Source: an uncultured bacterium (GTDB taxonomy: Bacteria > Planctomycetota > GCA-002687715). Taken from it: a DNA stretch of 36,592 bases. The stretch is taken from positions 1 through 36,592 of the forward strand of contig CADEGH010000034.1 in the NCBI GenBank assembly GCA_902826835.1. The letters run 5' to 3'. The position numbers and the translations under genes are program-made. The notes under the pieces were generated by a model. That model was not told where the DNA came from and searched no databases. It saw only the letters and a program-made list of their open reading frames with translations. Below are positions 16,554 to 24,799 of this stretch, one piece after another. Every line of letters starts with the position of its first letter. Within the stretch, counting starts at the first letter, position 1.

Positions 16554-17387
16554 ATGACCAGTGATTTCCGCTTGCGGACCACGGGGCTTGTCCTGCTGCT
16601 CGTCACGGTGGCTTCACCGAGTGGACTGGCCCAGACCTCGCCCTCGGCGGGATACGGGCTCGAGGAAACGGGGAGATCCCCCTGCGCCCCCACGCAACGC
16701 CTCGGGGTCGATTCACCGGAGGCCCCACTCTGGATTCGCGCCGAGGACGGGTGGCCAATCATCTCGGAGGCGGGCTACGTGCAACTCGCGGACGAAGGCC
16801 CGGGGTTTTACTACGGCGCCTTGGTCGGAGAGAGGGTCGGATACGCCCGCCGCATTGGCATGGTCGGCACCAACAACTGGGGCGACATCGAGTCTATGGC
16901 ACTGGCCGGACGTGTGGTCGCGCGCTGGCAGAAGATCCATCCCACGATGCGACTCGGGCTGGACGAAATCAGTGGTCGCTACGGTGGCTTCCCCGACTAC
17001 GACGGCGACGGAGTCTCCGACCATCTCACCCATCAGGTGGGTACGAACATCAATTTCCTGGTGCCGTGTGCACAGAAGCCCGAGCTCTACATCCACGCCG
17101 GGGTTCGGCATGACGAACTGGTCGATCGGAGGTCGTTCGGAGACTTGATCGATTTGATCGTCGAGGAGGGCGGGTACCGCCTCACGACTCACGAGACCCT
17201 CCTTCGCGATCCGACCGCCGGCAGCGCTCTCACGTCCAAGCTCCCCTGGCGGGAAGTCGAGCGTTCCGCCAACGGGTACTCCATCACGATGGGCCTTCCC
17301 GATCGCAAGACTCTTATGTACCTCCTGACTCCGAAGGGAGATCACGGCGACCACGTCAACGTCATGATGTGGAGGTCGGAACAATGA
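16554..17387 (+). CDS. exported MepA-like (peptidase M74/LAS-fold) protein with altered zinc ligands
   Basis: A 277-aa exported protein; residues 1-26 are a signal peptide (GLVLLLVTVASPSGLAQ). Weak but ordered resemblance to MepA, the penicillin-insensitive murein endopeptidase: a NWG segment near 108-110, THQVGTNIN near 159-167 matching the family SHQxGxDVD block, and DHGDHVNV near 263-270 matching HRAHMHV. If this alignment holds, the first zinc His is kept (H160) but the zinc Asp is Asn167 and the last zinc His is Asn269, so catalysis may be lost or changed. A DYDGDGVSD calcium-loop-like motif precedes. The ATG at 16554 was chosen over an upstream TTG because it gives a compact signal peptide. 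The stop overlaps the next ATG as ATGA. Confidence 0.7.
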   Translation: MTSDFRLRTTGLVLLLVTVASPSGLAQTSPSAGYGLEETGRSPCAPTQRLGVDSPEAPLWIRAEDGWPIISEAGYVQLADEGPGFYYGALVGERVGYARRIGMVGTNNWGDIESMALAGRVVARWQKIHPTMRLGLDEISGRYGGFPDYDGDGVSDHLTHQVGTNINFLVPCAQKPELYIHAGVRHDELVDRRSFGDLIDLIVEEGGYRLTTHETLLRDPTAGSALTSKLPWREVERSANGYSITMGLPDRKTLMYLLTPKGDHGDHVNVMMWRSEQ

Positions 17388-18121
17388 GAGGGGTCGCTAC
17401 TACCTTGGCCGTCATGGCCGCTTTGCTCGTGGGTTGCGGTCGGGAGCAGGTCCCCCAGAAGTCCGAAGCTCCAAAACCCTCCGCCTCTCCCGTCAGCGTC
17501 GGCCAGCCAGTGGGCGCACTTCGCTTGACCTGTGATCCGCCCCGGGGATTGGTGTTCTTGGACGGCCGCTTTGCCGGGGACTTGGCGACGTCGCCCGAGC
17601 TTCTGGTCGGGCTTCCTTGCGGCGACATTCAAATGCGCATCTCCGAGGCCGGCTACATGGATCTCGTCCAGACGGTCGAGGTGGTCGCCGGCATCGAACG
17701 GGCTCTCCACACCCGCCTGGGAAAAACCAAACCGGCCTGGCAAGTCCCCGCCACGCCGATCCTCCTTCAAGTCGGTCAACCCGCACGAGGATGGCTGTCA
17801 GCGGACACAATTTCGTATCAAATCGACGAGTCCCATTCCCCACGCCGCCTCATTGCCACCCTGGCGGGGCGTCCCCAATTCCGGGTGCAGCGTGAAGATG
17901 GCACCGAAATTCCTCTGCAACGATTGCCCGGCTACATCGACGGCTGCCCCGGCGGAGCTCTCTTCACCTACGAGAGCGAAGCCAAGGGCCGCTATCTCTT
18001 GACGGTGAGCGGGCCCGAGGGGCCGTTTGCTTTCAAGCTCCTGCAAGACCTGCCGCCCCCCGCCCAGACGGAGAAACCACACCTCAAACGCCGCCGCGGT
18101 CCCCCGGTGCCCCCCAAGTGA
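17384..18121 (+). CDS. PEGA-domain lipoprotein
   Basis: A 245-aa protein with a lipoprotein signal peptide; the lipobox LLVGC has the lipidated Cys at residue 18. After a Lys/Pro/Ser linker, a PEGA domain of about 70 residues (about 45-115) carries the family pattern: PPRGLVFLDGRFAGDLAT, then a GLPCGDIQMRISEAGY segment. PEGA domains are small beta modules common in planctomycete and delta-proteobacterial surface proteins. The C-terminal half resembles a pre-peptidase C-terminal (PPC) type beta domain with GRYLLTVSGPEG, then a basic Pro-rich tail. It starts on ATGA overlapping the MepA-like gene, so the two likely act together at the cell wall. It is the last gene of the block and converges with the minus-strand kinase. 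Confidence 0.82.
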   Translation: MRGVATTLAVMAALLVGCGREQVPQKSEAPKPSASPVSVGQPVGALRLTCDPPRGLVFLDGRFAGDLATSPELLVGLPCGDIQMRISEAGYMDLVQTVEVVAGIERALHTRLGKTKPAWQVPATPILLQVGQPARGWLSADTISYQIDESHSPRRLIATLAGRPQFRVQREDGTEIPLQRLPGYIDGCPGGALFTYESEAKGRYLLTVSGPEGPFAFKLLQDLPPPAQTEKPHLKRRRGPPVPPK

Positions 18122-18184
18122 TAATCGACCAAGTGCGCGTGCTTGCGGGAACATGACGGCAACGAGGGCCTCGTGCGGTCGGGG

Positions 18185-18206
18185 GCCCGATTGTCGGGCT
18201 TATCTC
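18185..18206 (+). terminator. terminator-like hairpin between convergent genes
   Basis: GCCCGA (18185-18190) and TCGGGC (18194-18199) pair perfectly around a TTG loop, followed on the plus strand by TTATCTC. It lies 64 nt after the PEGA lipoprotein stop and 43 nt from the kinase stop. The T-rich side is on the plus strand, so it best serves the plus-strand operon. Confidence 0.5.
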
Positions 18207-18242
18207 TACTAAGTGGGATCTGCCGCGGGGGCGGTGGGCGGA

Positions 18243-20597
18243 TCAGCGGGAGGTTGGGTCGGCTTGAAGCCAGGACTCGAGCGAATTGCGGAGGGAGGGA
18301 TCGAGATTGGCGTCGTCGAGCCGGGCTCGAAGGAGCGCGGCGGCTTCGTCGGTCCGGTCATCGCGGTGGAGAAAGCGAATCAGGTCGCCCCACGCGGCGG
18401 CCTCGGCTTCCGCGTTGCCGGCTCGGGCGGTGCAGCGTATTCGAGCCCGGAGAGCGGCGTCGCGTTGTGGAATGGTCAGGTCGGAGCGGCCGCTGAGCCA
18501 CGTCGTGATTTGGTCTAAGTCGCGGAGGACGGGATAGGGCTGGCGGGCGTCCGATTCCAGGAGAGCGATGAAGATTGTGGTGGCTTCGTCGGTGCGTTCG
18601 AGCCTACCCAAGGCATATCCCAGGGTGTAACGCACTCGATTTGTGTTCGGATGATCGGGACCGAGAGCGGTGAGCGCGCGTGCGTAGGTGGGCTCAAGGA
18701 GCTTCGTGCCCTCCGGGAACTCTTCCCTCATCAGGAGAGCACTGGCCTGAACGAGGGCCAACTCCACTTCGATCGCGGGGGAGAGGTCTGGCACGGTGGC
18801 AAACCGGGGCCGTTCCACCGCGAGGAGGTCCACCACCTCCTTGGTTTTTCCCTGCTCGAGCAGCGCGTTGGCCTGCACATAAACCCGCTTGGCTCGAGTG
18901 GTCATCGGGGTATCGGGCGGCAACGGGGATTCCGCCAACATGGCCAAGGCCTGATCGGGCTCCGAGTCGGCCAGCAAGCCCGCGAGGGTGAGGGAGATGG
19001 CGTGACGATCCGCGGGGTGGAGCCCTCGAGCTTGCGCGAGCGCCCGGGAAAGTGCTTCGACGCGCGGTCCGGCCGCGGCGGTGCGGCCGAGCGACGCCAT
19101 GGCGAGGATGATCCGTTCTTGGACGCGCAGAAGGTCGAGCACGTCGGCGTTCGGATCGAGCTTCATCGTTGATTCCGAGCGATGCAACGCCGTCAGTGCG
19201 CCTTCGAAATCGCCTAGATGGAGGAGGGTCGTGCCCAGAGTCAGCGCGAGCCTGCCCGAGGCTTCATGATGAGGCTCGAACCTGGTTTCGAGATCCTCCA
19301 GTGCGATCTGCACGAATCGAGTCAGACTCAGTTCTCCGCCGCCCGAACGAGGGGTGGCCCGCTCGAAGGCGCGGCTCAGAAAACCGGTGATCGATTGTGC
19401 AATGGCGGTTTGACGGCGCGCGTGATCCCGCTCTTTTTTTGCCTCTTCGGCGGCTCGCCATGACCACACTGCCGCGACCACGAGCGACAACAGAACGACG
19501 GCGATCGACACCAAGGATCGCCGGTGGCGTCGCAACGTCCGGCGCAGGACGTAACCGCGCTCGGATTCGCGAGCGAGCACGATCTCGCCGCGCCTCGAGC
19601 GCTCGAGGTCCGCGATGAACTCCCGTACGCTCCCGTAGCGGTCGGACGGCTCTTTGGCCAGCGCTTTCATGGTGATGGCGTCGAGGTCGCGAGCTACGGA
19701 AGGAACGAGGTGGGACGGAGGCGCCGGATCCACCTCGCTGATTTGGCGCAGCATCTCGCGGAGGCTTTCGTGGACGACGACCGCATCCCGCCCGGTCAAG
19801 AGTCGGTAGAGGAGGAGGCCGAGCGCGTAGAGGTCGGTGCGAGCATCGGCGGATTTTCCTGCCACCTGCTCGGGTGCGGCCGAAATCAGCGTGCCGACAA
19901 AGGTCTCGGGAGCGGTCAGCGTGTGCAGGTCCGCGTCCGCGGTGAATTTGGCCAAGCCGAAATCGAGGACGCGCGGTCGCATCTGCTCGTCCACGAGAAT
20001 GTTGGCGGCTTTGAGGTCGCGGTGGATCACGCCCTGATCGTGGGCGTAAGCGACGGCGTCGGCGATGCGCAGGAGAATCTGGACCGCTTCGTCGACTCCG
20101 GGGCGGTGGGCGTCTTGCCAGTGGTCGAGGGGGAGCCCGGGCACGTGCTCCATCACCAAGTAGGGAGTCCCGCCCTCCGCGACGCCGCCTTCGTGGACGG
20201 TCACGATCCCCTCGTGTCGGAGCTGGGAGACCGCTTCAATCTCCCGCAGGAACCGCGCCCGCAAGCGTTCCGACTCGTGGGCACCGCCGTGCAGAATCTT
20301 GATGGCCACCGCGCGGCCGGTGCCGCTTTGCCGGCCGGCGAAGACGATGCCCTGTCCGCCGCGGTGGATCTCCGCGCCGATTTCGTACCCCGGCAGGGGG
20401 GGCGGCGCCGGGCGAAGTCGGTCTTTGACCGAAGGACGTTCGAGGCGCGCCACCAACTCCGCGTCCGCGCGGAGGTCCTCCCAGGTCTCGCGGCAGGACT
20501 CGCAGCCCGGAAGATGCGCGAGGACTTCCCGCTCGAGCTCCGCGGTGGCGGAATGTGTGCGCACCTCTTCGAGAGTTTCGAGCTCGGGACAGCTCAT
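18243..20597 (-). CDS. Ser/Thr protein kinase with N-terminal anti-sigma-type zinc finger and TPR-like tail
   Basis: A 784-aa protein. Residues 10-50 form a helix pair with HLPGCESC (His28, Cys32, Cys35): the HxxxCxxC signature of zinc-binding anti-sigma (ZAS) domains. The kinase domain follows: GGQGIVF loop near 80-86, Lys100, HRDLKAAN near 192-199, DFG 212-214 and APE 241-243, all canonical, so it should be active. A basic stop-transfer patch and one membrane segment (361-380) lead to a long helical, TPR-like C-terminal region with DxxxL and AL-rich repeats. The ATG at 20597 is used because an upstream extension to 20951 has a low-complexity translation that lies antisense-free but overlaps the next gene. 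Fusing an anti-sigma finger to a kinase suggests direct control of a sigma factor; no sigma gene is adjacent. Confidence 0.9.
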   Translation of the reverse strand: MSCPELETLEEVRTHSATAELEREVLAHLPGCESCRETWEDLRADAELVARLERPSVKDRLRPAPPPLPGYEIGAEIHRGGQGIVFAGRQSGTGRAVAIKILHGGAHESERLRARFLREIEAVSQLRHEGIVTVHEGGVAEGGTPYLVMEHVPGLPLDHWQDAHRPGVDEAVQILLRIADAVAYAHDQGVIHRDLKAANILVDEQMRPRVLDFGLAKFTADADLHTLTAPETFVGTLISAAPEQVAGKSADARTDLYALGLLLYRLLTGRDAVVVHESLREMLRQISEVDPAPPSHLVPSVARDLDAITMKALAKEPSDRYGSVREFIADLERSRRGEIVLARESERGYVLRRTLRRHRRSLVSIAVVLLSLVVAAVWSWRAAEEAKKERDHARRQTAIAQSITGFLSRAFERATPRSGGGELSLTRFVQIALEDLETRFEPHHEASGRLALTLGTTLLHLGDFEGALTALHRSESTMKLDPNADVLDLLRVQERIILAMASLGRTAAAGPRVEALSRALAQARGLHPADRHAISLTLAGLLADSEPDQALAMLAESPLPPDTPMTTRAKRVYVQANALLEQGKTKEVVDLLAVERPRFATVPDLSPAIEVELALVQASALLMREEFPEGTKLLEPTYARALTALGPDHPNTNRVRYTLGYALGRLERTDEATTIFIALLESDARQPYPVLRDLDQITTWLSGRSDLTIPQRDAALRARIRCTARAGNAEAEAAAWGDLIRFLHRDDRTDEAAALLRARLDDANLDPSLRNSLESWLQADPTSR

Positions 20598-20724
20598 GGT
20601 TCTCACTATGGCAAAGGTGGACGTCGTGGATGCCGAGCGTCGGGGGACTCGATTGCCGGGACCGCGCCTTAGTTCCGGTCTCACCCCCATGATCTGGTCG
20701 GCGGTCACGGGTTTTCCAGTGCCC

Positions 20725-22596
20725 TCAAAGCGCGAGGAAGAGCGTCGCAGTTCCGCTCGGAGCTTGGCCACGGGTCGGCCCGCCCATTCCTCCGACGCCA
20801 ACGGTCCCGAAGCTGGAGGGTCCCACTCCGGTAATGGTCGGTTGCGCCGGGCCGATCCGGATGATGCACATCGATCCGCCGCCGCTGCCGCCGCCACCGC
20901 GGCCACCGTCTCCACCTCGTCCGCCGCTGCCCCCGGCGCCGCCGGCCCCACTTCGGCCGATCAATCCGGTCACTCCGGTACCCAAGCCTCCACCTGAGCC
21001 ACCAAAGGCACCCAGTCCACCCGCGGCGCCATCGCCGCCATCACCGGCGTTTCCGGCGTGAAAGTCGCAGTTCGAAAACTGGCTGGTGCTGTTCGAGATG
21101 AGCACACCGATCGAAGATCCCCCTCCCTGGCCACCGCCTCCTCCAAAGCCACCACCCCCTCCGCTTCCACCCCCTCCGCCGCCGCCACCCGCCAGTGGGA
21201 AAAGGCAAATCGTGGATCCGTCCTGGGTGCCGCCGCCGCCGCCGCCCCCGCCCCCGCCGAGCCCGCTTCCGCCATTGGCGCCTTGAGCCCCGAAGCCGGA
21301 GCTCCAGGCGAACCCCGAGAAGAAGCCGTTGGCTAGACCGTTGGGACCGTCCTGGCCCAGCCCGCCATTGGCGCCACTCTGGCCGGCCTGGCCACTCCCG
21401 GCAACTTGGCCGCAGCCGCCGGTCGTGCCGCCTGCTCCGCCACCAATCCCGCTGCCGTTTTGGCCGGATCCGGCACCGGGGGCGCCGTTGCCGCCGCGGC
21501 CGCCCGCGTGGCTTCCACTGCCTCCACCCAGTCCGCCGGCTCCGGCGCCGAGGGCCACGGACGTCACGCTTCCACCGGGCTGACCAGCGGATCCTTGGAA
21601 CCCCGAGAACCCGATGGCCCCGTCATCTCCGTCCGACCCGTCGCCTCCCCGAAACTCGCATCGGTCGAAGGTCAAAAGACTGCCGCAGTCGCGTAGGGTC
21701 ATGGCTACGGAACTTGCTCCGTTGGACGCCGCTGAGGCATTGGCGGCCACGAAGCGAATCGATCGAATCATCACTACGAATTGGCCCAGACCGACTCCGT
21801 TCGCCCCCGATCCCGACGAGGCACTTTGTACGGTGGTGCGAAGGGTCGAGTTGGGAATCCACAGGTCGCGGCGGTAGTCGCCGAGCACGCTCACGCCGGG
21901 GCGCAACTCCAGAGTTTCGTCGTAGACATCGGCGTCGACGAACACCGGCGGCTTGAAGGTCGTGCCGACCGCGGCGGACGCGTTGATTCCCGCTTGGATG
22001 GTGCTGAATGGGGAAGTGGGAGTGCCCGGCCCCTGGGGGTTACCCGCGACCTTCGAAACGAAGATCCGGGTCAGAGGTACCGAGATGAACTGCATCTCGG
22101 TCGCCGCCGTGAGTTTGGCTCCCACGGGCGAAGTGGGATCGACCACCACCGCTTGAGTTGTGACCGAAATCCCGCCCGGGGCCCCCGAGACCGGGAAGTT
22201 GCGGAGGAGGGCACCATTTCCGTCCGTGAACCCCGCCGGATCCACGCCGCCAAAGAGGCCGATTCCATCCACGATGGGCAAGAGCGGCGTGCTCAGATTC
22301 AAGTGGATCGTGCCCAATGCCCCGGCGCTGACTCCGACGAACTGCACTGGGGCCACCGTTGCCACCACCGTCACCGCCGCGGCGGCCGCCCCTCCCGCCC
22401 TCAGATCCAAGATCGGGGCCGGACCAAACAGGGCCGTGTTCAGAGTGAATGAGATCGGCAGCCCGGGTCCGGTGATCCCCGCCATCACCAAACTGGCTTC
22501 GGGCGAATTAGGCTGCTGCCCCGCCAACCAGGGCGCCGCCCCCGAGGTCACCGCGATCCAAATCCCGGCCGCCAACCAACGTTTCCGACCAACCAT
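20725..22596 (-). CDS. exported glycine-rich, DUF1565/beta-helix-like surface protein
   Basis: A 623-aa exported protein. The ATG at 22596 gives signal peptide KRWLAAGIWIAVTSGAAPWLAG with GAGGG-type bases eight upstream; the ATG at 22611 is an alternative with no such site. Residues about 25-160 are a beta-rich module similar to that of other exported proteins here (TTQAVVVDPTSPVG). Residues about 165-285 resemble DUF1565/right-handed beta-helix starts (FVSKVAGNPQGPGTPTSPFSTIQAGI). From about 290 to 600 the chain is dominated by Gly, with runs of nine or more and GGxGGxGG spacing, interrupted by a few beta-helix-like segments (ISNSTSQFSNCDFHAG, and the MCIIRIG end). Such regions are known in myxobacterial and planctomycete proteins and could form polyglycine-II-like packing; that is inference. 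A surface or matrix role is likely. Confidence 0.82.
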   Translation of the reverse strand: MVGRKRWLAAGIWIAVTSGAAPWLAGQQPNSPEASLVMAGITGPGLPISFTLNTALFGPAPILDLRAGGAAAAAVTVVATVAPVQFVGVSAGALGTIHLNLSTPLLPIVDGIGLFGGVDPAGFTDGNGALLRNFPVSGAPGGISVTTQAVVVDPTSPVGAKLTAATEMQFISVPLTRIFVSKVAGNPQGPGTPTSPFSTIQAGINASAAVGTTFKPPVFVDADVYDETLELRPGVSVLGDYRRDLWIPNSTLRTTVQSASSGSGANGVGLGQFVVMIRSIRFVAANASAASNGASSVAMTLRDCGSLLTFDRCEFRGGDGSDGDDGAIGFSGFQGSAGQPGGSVTSVALGAGAGGLGGGSGSHAGGRGGNGAPGAGSGQNGSGIGGGAGGTTGGCGQVAGSGQAGQSGANGGLGQDGPNGLANGFFSGFAWSSGFGAQGANGGSGLGGGGGGGGGGTQDGSTICLFPLAGGGGGGGGSGGGGGFGGGGGQGGGSSIGVLISNSTSQFSNCDFHAGNAGDGGDGAAGGLGAFGGSGGGLGTGVTGLIGRSGAGGAGGSGGRGGDGGRGGGGSGGGSMCIIRIGPAQPTITGVGPSSFGTVGVGGMGGPTRGQAPSGTATLFLAL

Positions 22597-22826
22597 CGTG
22601 CGCACCCTCATGAAGGTTCGAGGAAGAGGCCCTGTGCCTCCTCACCCCCTCTTCCCCGGCGACTTCGCGGATCTTTCAGCCGCCTCCGAATTTCGATTTT
22701 CTTCCGGGCCGTTTCGGGTCGTGACTTCGCACGCCTCATCCACTACCGGGGATGTGGAACCCCCGGCGCGCTCCTGCCAGATTGACTGACTATCCCGATC
22801 TGTGGCCTGGACCGGACACCGGGACG

Positions 22827-22843
22827 GCCGTGAGCGTCACGGC
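22827..22843 (-). terminator. hairpin at the end of the 22837 gene
   Basis: GCCGTGA (22827-22833) and TCACGGC (22837-22843) pair perfectly around GCG. The stem overlaps the last codons and stop of the minus-strand gene. No T-run follows, so it is a weak terminator candidate; the rest of 22612-22836 shows no gene. Confidence 0.3.
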
Positions 22844-23223
22844 GCGCCGCGGATGAGCCAGAGGTTTTCAGGGTGGGGGACGCGGGGGATTTCGAGAGGG
22901 GCGGTCTGGGCGACACACTCGGAGATCTTGGTGGTGATCGTCAACCAGGGCTGGGGCGCACCGGCGGGCGCGAAGCGGTGATCGGAGATGGAGCCGGGTC
23001 GCAGGACACCGGTCAAAGGCTCGATCCAGTGAAAATAGGTCACGCGGCGGACGAGAGCGGAGGAATCGTCGAAGTAGGTGGAGCGGATTTGCAGCGTCGG
23101 AACCTCCAGATCTGGGTGGAATCCCACCGAAGTCGTGTACTGGAGACTTGGGATGCGGAGAATACCGTAGGGGCGCTGCAACCAGCGAACGAGATGGAAG
23201 GCCGCGCCGACGTGCGCGTGCAT
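22837..23223 (-). CDS. small protein of unknown function, possibly N-terminally truncated
   Basis: A 128-aa frame from ATG 23223. Third codon positions are strongly GC-rich throughout, which marks a real coding frame in this genome. I recognise no family. The protein is aromatic- and Pro-rich with alternating hydrophobic residues (LQYTTSVGFHPDLEVPTLQI; VTYFHWIEPLTG), so a beta-rich fold is likely. No signal peptide or membrane segment is visible. No Shine-Dalgarno site precedes the ATG, and the same frame continues coding-like for another 19 codons upstream (HVWNGASPHQL) to a TAA at 23281 without any start codon. The gene may therefore be longer and broken (see findings), or it may begin at 23223. 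Confidence 0.5.
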   Translation of the reverse strand: MHAHVGAAFHLVRWLQRPYGILRIPSLQYTTSVGFHPDLEVPTLQIRSTYFDDSSALVRRVTYFHWIEPLTGVLRPGSISDHRFAPAGAPQPWLTITTKISECVAQTAPLEIPRVPHPENLWLIRGAP

Positions 23224-23575
23224 GGCCGAGAGCTGGTGCGGAGAAGCGCCGTTCCAAACGTGACTCCTGGCTGATGGTCCTTACGGTTTCTCTTGCCGGA
23301 AGCCGATGGGTGACCTGCCGCACGTTTTCGGATCGTAGTCCCGGGTCGGAGTCTTGCAAGAGCTCGCAGTGCACGCACCCCGATTCCTGTCGACGCAGCG
23401 TGACAATTCGGTCGCGCCGGTGTCCGGCGCAATGAAACCGACCCGTCGTACCGGTCTCGCCTTCGGCCAAGAAGGTGGCCAACTGGGAAGAAGAACTCGG
23501 AAGAGGCCTGCACTCTCCGATCGACACCGCAGTACATGGAGCGTAGGATGTGCCCTCCGACTGTGGGAGATTCTC
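23224..23575. other. 352-bp region between divergent genes
   Basis: It holds the leaders of the minus-strand ORF ending at 22837 and of the plus-strand gene starting at 23576. Minus-strand frames here show two coding-like peptides: one leading to TAA at 23281 in frame with the 22837 gene, and another with a GTG at 23529 containing FHCAGHRRDRIV and GCVHCELL, suggestive of a Cys-rich small protein. Neither is supported enough to call. No convincing promoter pair was seen. Confidence 0.4.
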
Positions 23576-24631
23576 ATGGAACGCTTCACTCGTCCTTGTT
23601 GTTTGCGCCGCCCTACTGCCATGCAATGGGGAATCCTCGCCGTGATCACGGCTGCGAGTCAGGCGACCGCCCAGCCTCCCGGAGGACTGGTCTTCACGAA
23701 CCGTATCGGATCGAATCTCGCTTACTGTGGCCTGCTTGGTGGCCCTTCGGGGCAAAGCAATTTCAACACGCCGACCCTGACCTCCGATGTGATCTCCCTC
23801 ACCGACCCGGGTGGCCCCACGTGGGGATCGAGCTCGGCCTCGTCCCAACTGATGTCGACGCCCAGTCCGTCCGGATTGACGATCTCCGCCAGCGGCAATG
23901 CGGTGCGAAGCCCGCTCGTCGTCTTTGGCACCGCGGCCACCGCCGATGTCCGGGACCAGTGGACCTTTACCTTGAGCACCGCCGTCCACTTCACCCTGAA
24001 TGTCTCCGTCAGTGCCACGAGCACCGAGTCGGTTGTCTCCACCTCGACGTTCCTGTTCGGCGGGACCAGCATAGTGCCTGACCTGGGAGCGACCCCGCCG
24101 CCGTATTCCGGAACTTTGACCGCCCCAGGTACCATCACTCTCGTGACCAGCGGTACGCTCGGACCAGGTGTGTACCTCCTTAGCATGCTGAGCCGAGCCG
24201 AAAGCAATGCCAACTCCTGGCCCTTTTCGGGTTCCTTTCAGACTTCGATCAACCTGAGCCTGCAACCTTCGGCGTCGGCGATCTTGCGCAACGCCGCCCC
24301 CAATCCGCTTTCCTACACCTCCAATCGACCCATCTTGGGAGGGACTTGGATCGGCACCATCGATGTGGGTTCGACCGGGCACCCTTTTGCGCAACCATTT
24401 GCATCCTCGAGTCCGGCCATGGTTGCGCTCCCCGGTGGACCGGTCTTGCTCATCGATTTCCCGGTCATCGAAATGGCTTCTCCTCTCACTGGTCCACTGG
24501 CTGCCTTCGGGTTTCCCCTTCCTTTCGACCCCGCCCTGGCGGGTCTCGCGGTGTACACCCAGGTTGTCCACTTCGGAGGCGCTTCCGGATTGACGTTATC
24601 CAACGCCATCGATCTCGTTCTCGGATGCTGA
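23576..24631 (+). CDS. exported protein with C-terminal beta-rich module
   Basis: A 351-aa exported protein of unknown function. The ATG at 23576 is preceded by GGGAG at six to seven bases. The signal peptide spans about residues 1-32 (AMQWGILAVITAASQATAQ). Residues 33-230 are Ser/Thr-rich beta-type sequence with a PPC-like or adhesin-like feel (WTFTLSTAVHFTLNVSVSAT). The last about 105 residues match the module shared by other exported proteins in this window: GGTWIGTIDVG, then AFGFPLPFDPALAGLAVYTQ, and the LTLSNAIDL ending. The ATG choice removes a 74-codon extension that overlaps the divergent gene's leader. It is followed by two small secreted proteins on the same strand, after 168 bp that includes an AT-rich stretch. 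Confidence 0.8.
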   Translation: MERFTRPCCLRRPTAMQWGILAVITAASQATAQPPGGLVFTNRIGSNLAYCGLLGGPSGQSNFNTPTLTSDVISLTDPGGPTWGSSSASSQLMSTPSPSGLTISASGNAVRSPLVVFGTAATADVRDQWTFTLSTAVHFTLNVSVSATSTESVVSTSTFLFGGTSIVPDLGATPPPYSGTLTAPGTITLVTSGTLGPGVYLLSMLSRAESNANSWPFSGSFQTSINLSLQPSASAILRNAAPNPLSYTSNRPILGGTWIGTIDVGSTGHPFAQPFASSSPAMVALPGGPVLLIDFPVIEMASPLTGPLAAFGFPLPFDPALAGLAVYTQVVHFGGASGLTLSNAIDLVLGC

Positions 24632-24799
24632 CTCACGCCCGATTGAGTGATGAGCTGAGGGGCCGATTGGGAGGCTGGTCTCGGACAGATGACCACGCGG
24701 GGTATAGGGGACAGGAAAAATATTCTAAAATAGTTTGGCTGGGAAGCTCCGGGGGGAGTCAGGGAGATGAATGCGTTTCTGCCCTGGGAGGGCTGATCT

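Noticed and set aside
19524..20672. 382-aa plus-strand frame opposite the zinc-finger kinase
   Set aside because: Antisense to HRDLKAAN and DFG motifs; no features of its own.
20900..21560. Repeat-dense stretch that could look like a CRISPR or tandem array
   Set aside because: Spacing is codon-driven Gly repeats with no constant repeat length and no unique spacers.
20834..21862. proline-rich plus-strand frames over the glycine-rich gene
   Set aside because: Poly-Gly codons GGN read on the opposite strand give NCC Pro-type codons; the runs are an artefact.
22868..24571. 567-aa minus-strand frame opposite the exported 351-aa gene
   Set aside because: Arg/Gly-rich low-complexity translation, no signal peptide or domain; the plus frame has a Shine-Dalgarno site and signal peptide.
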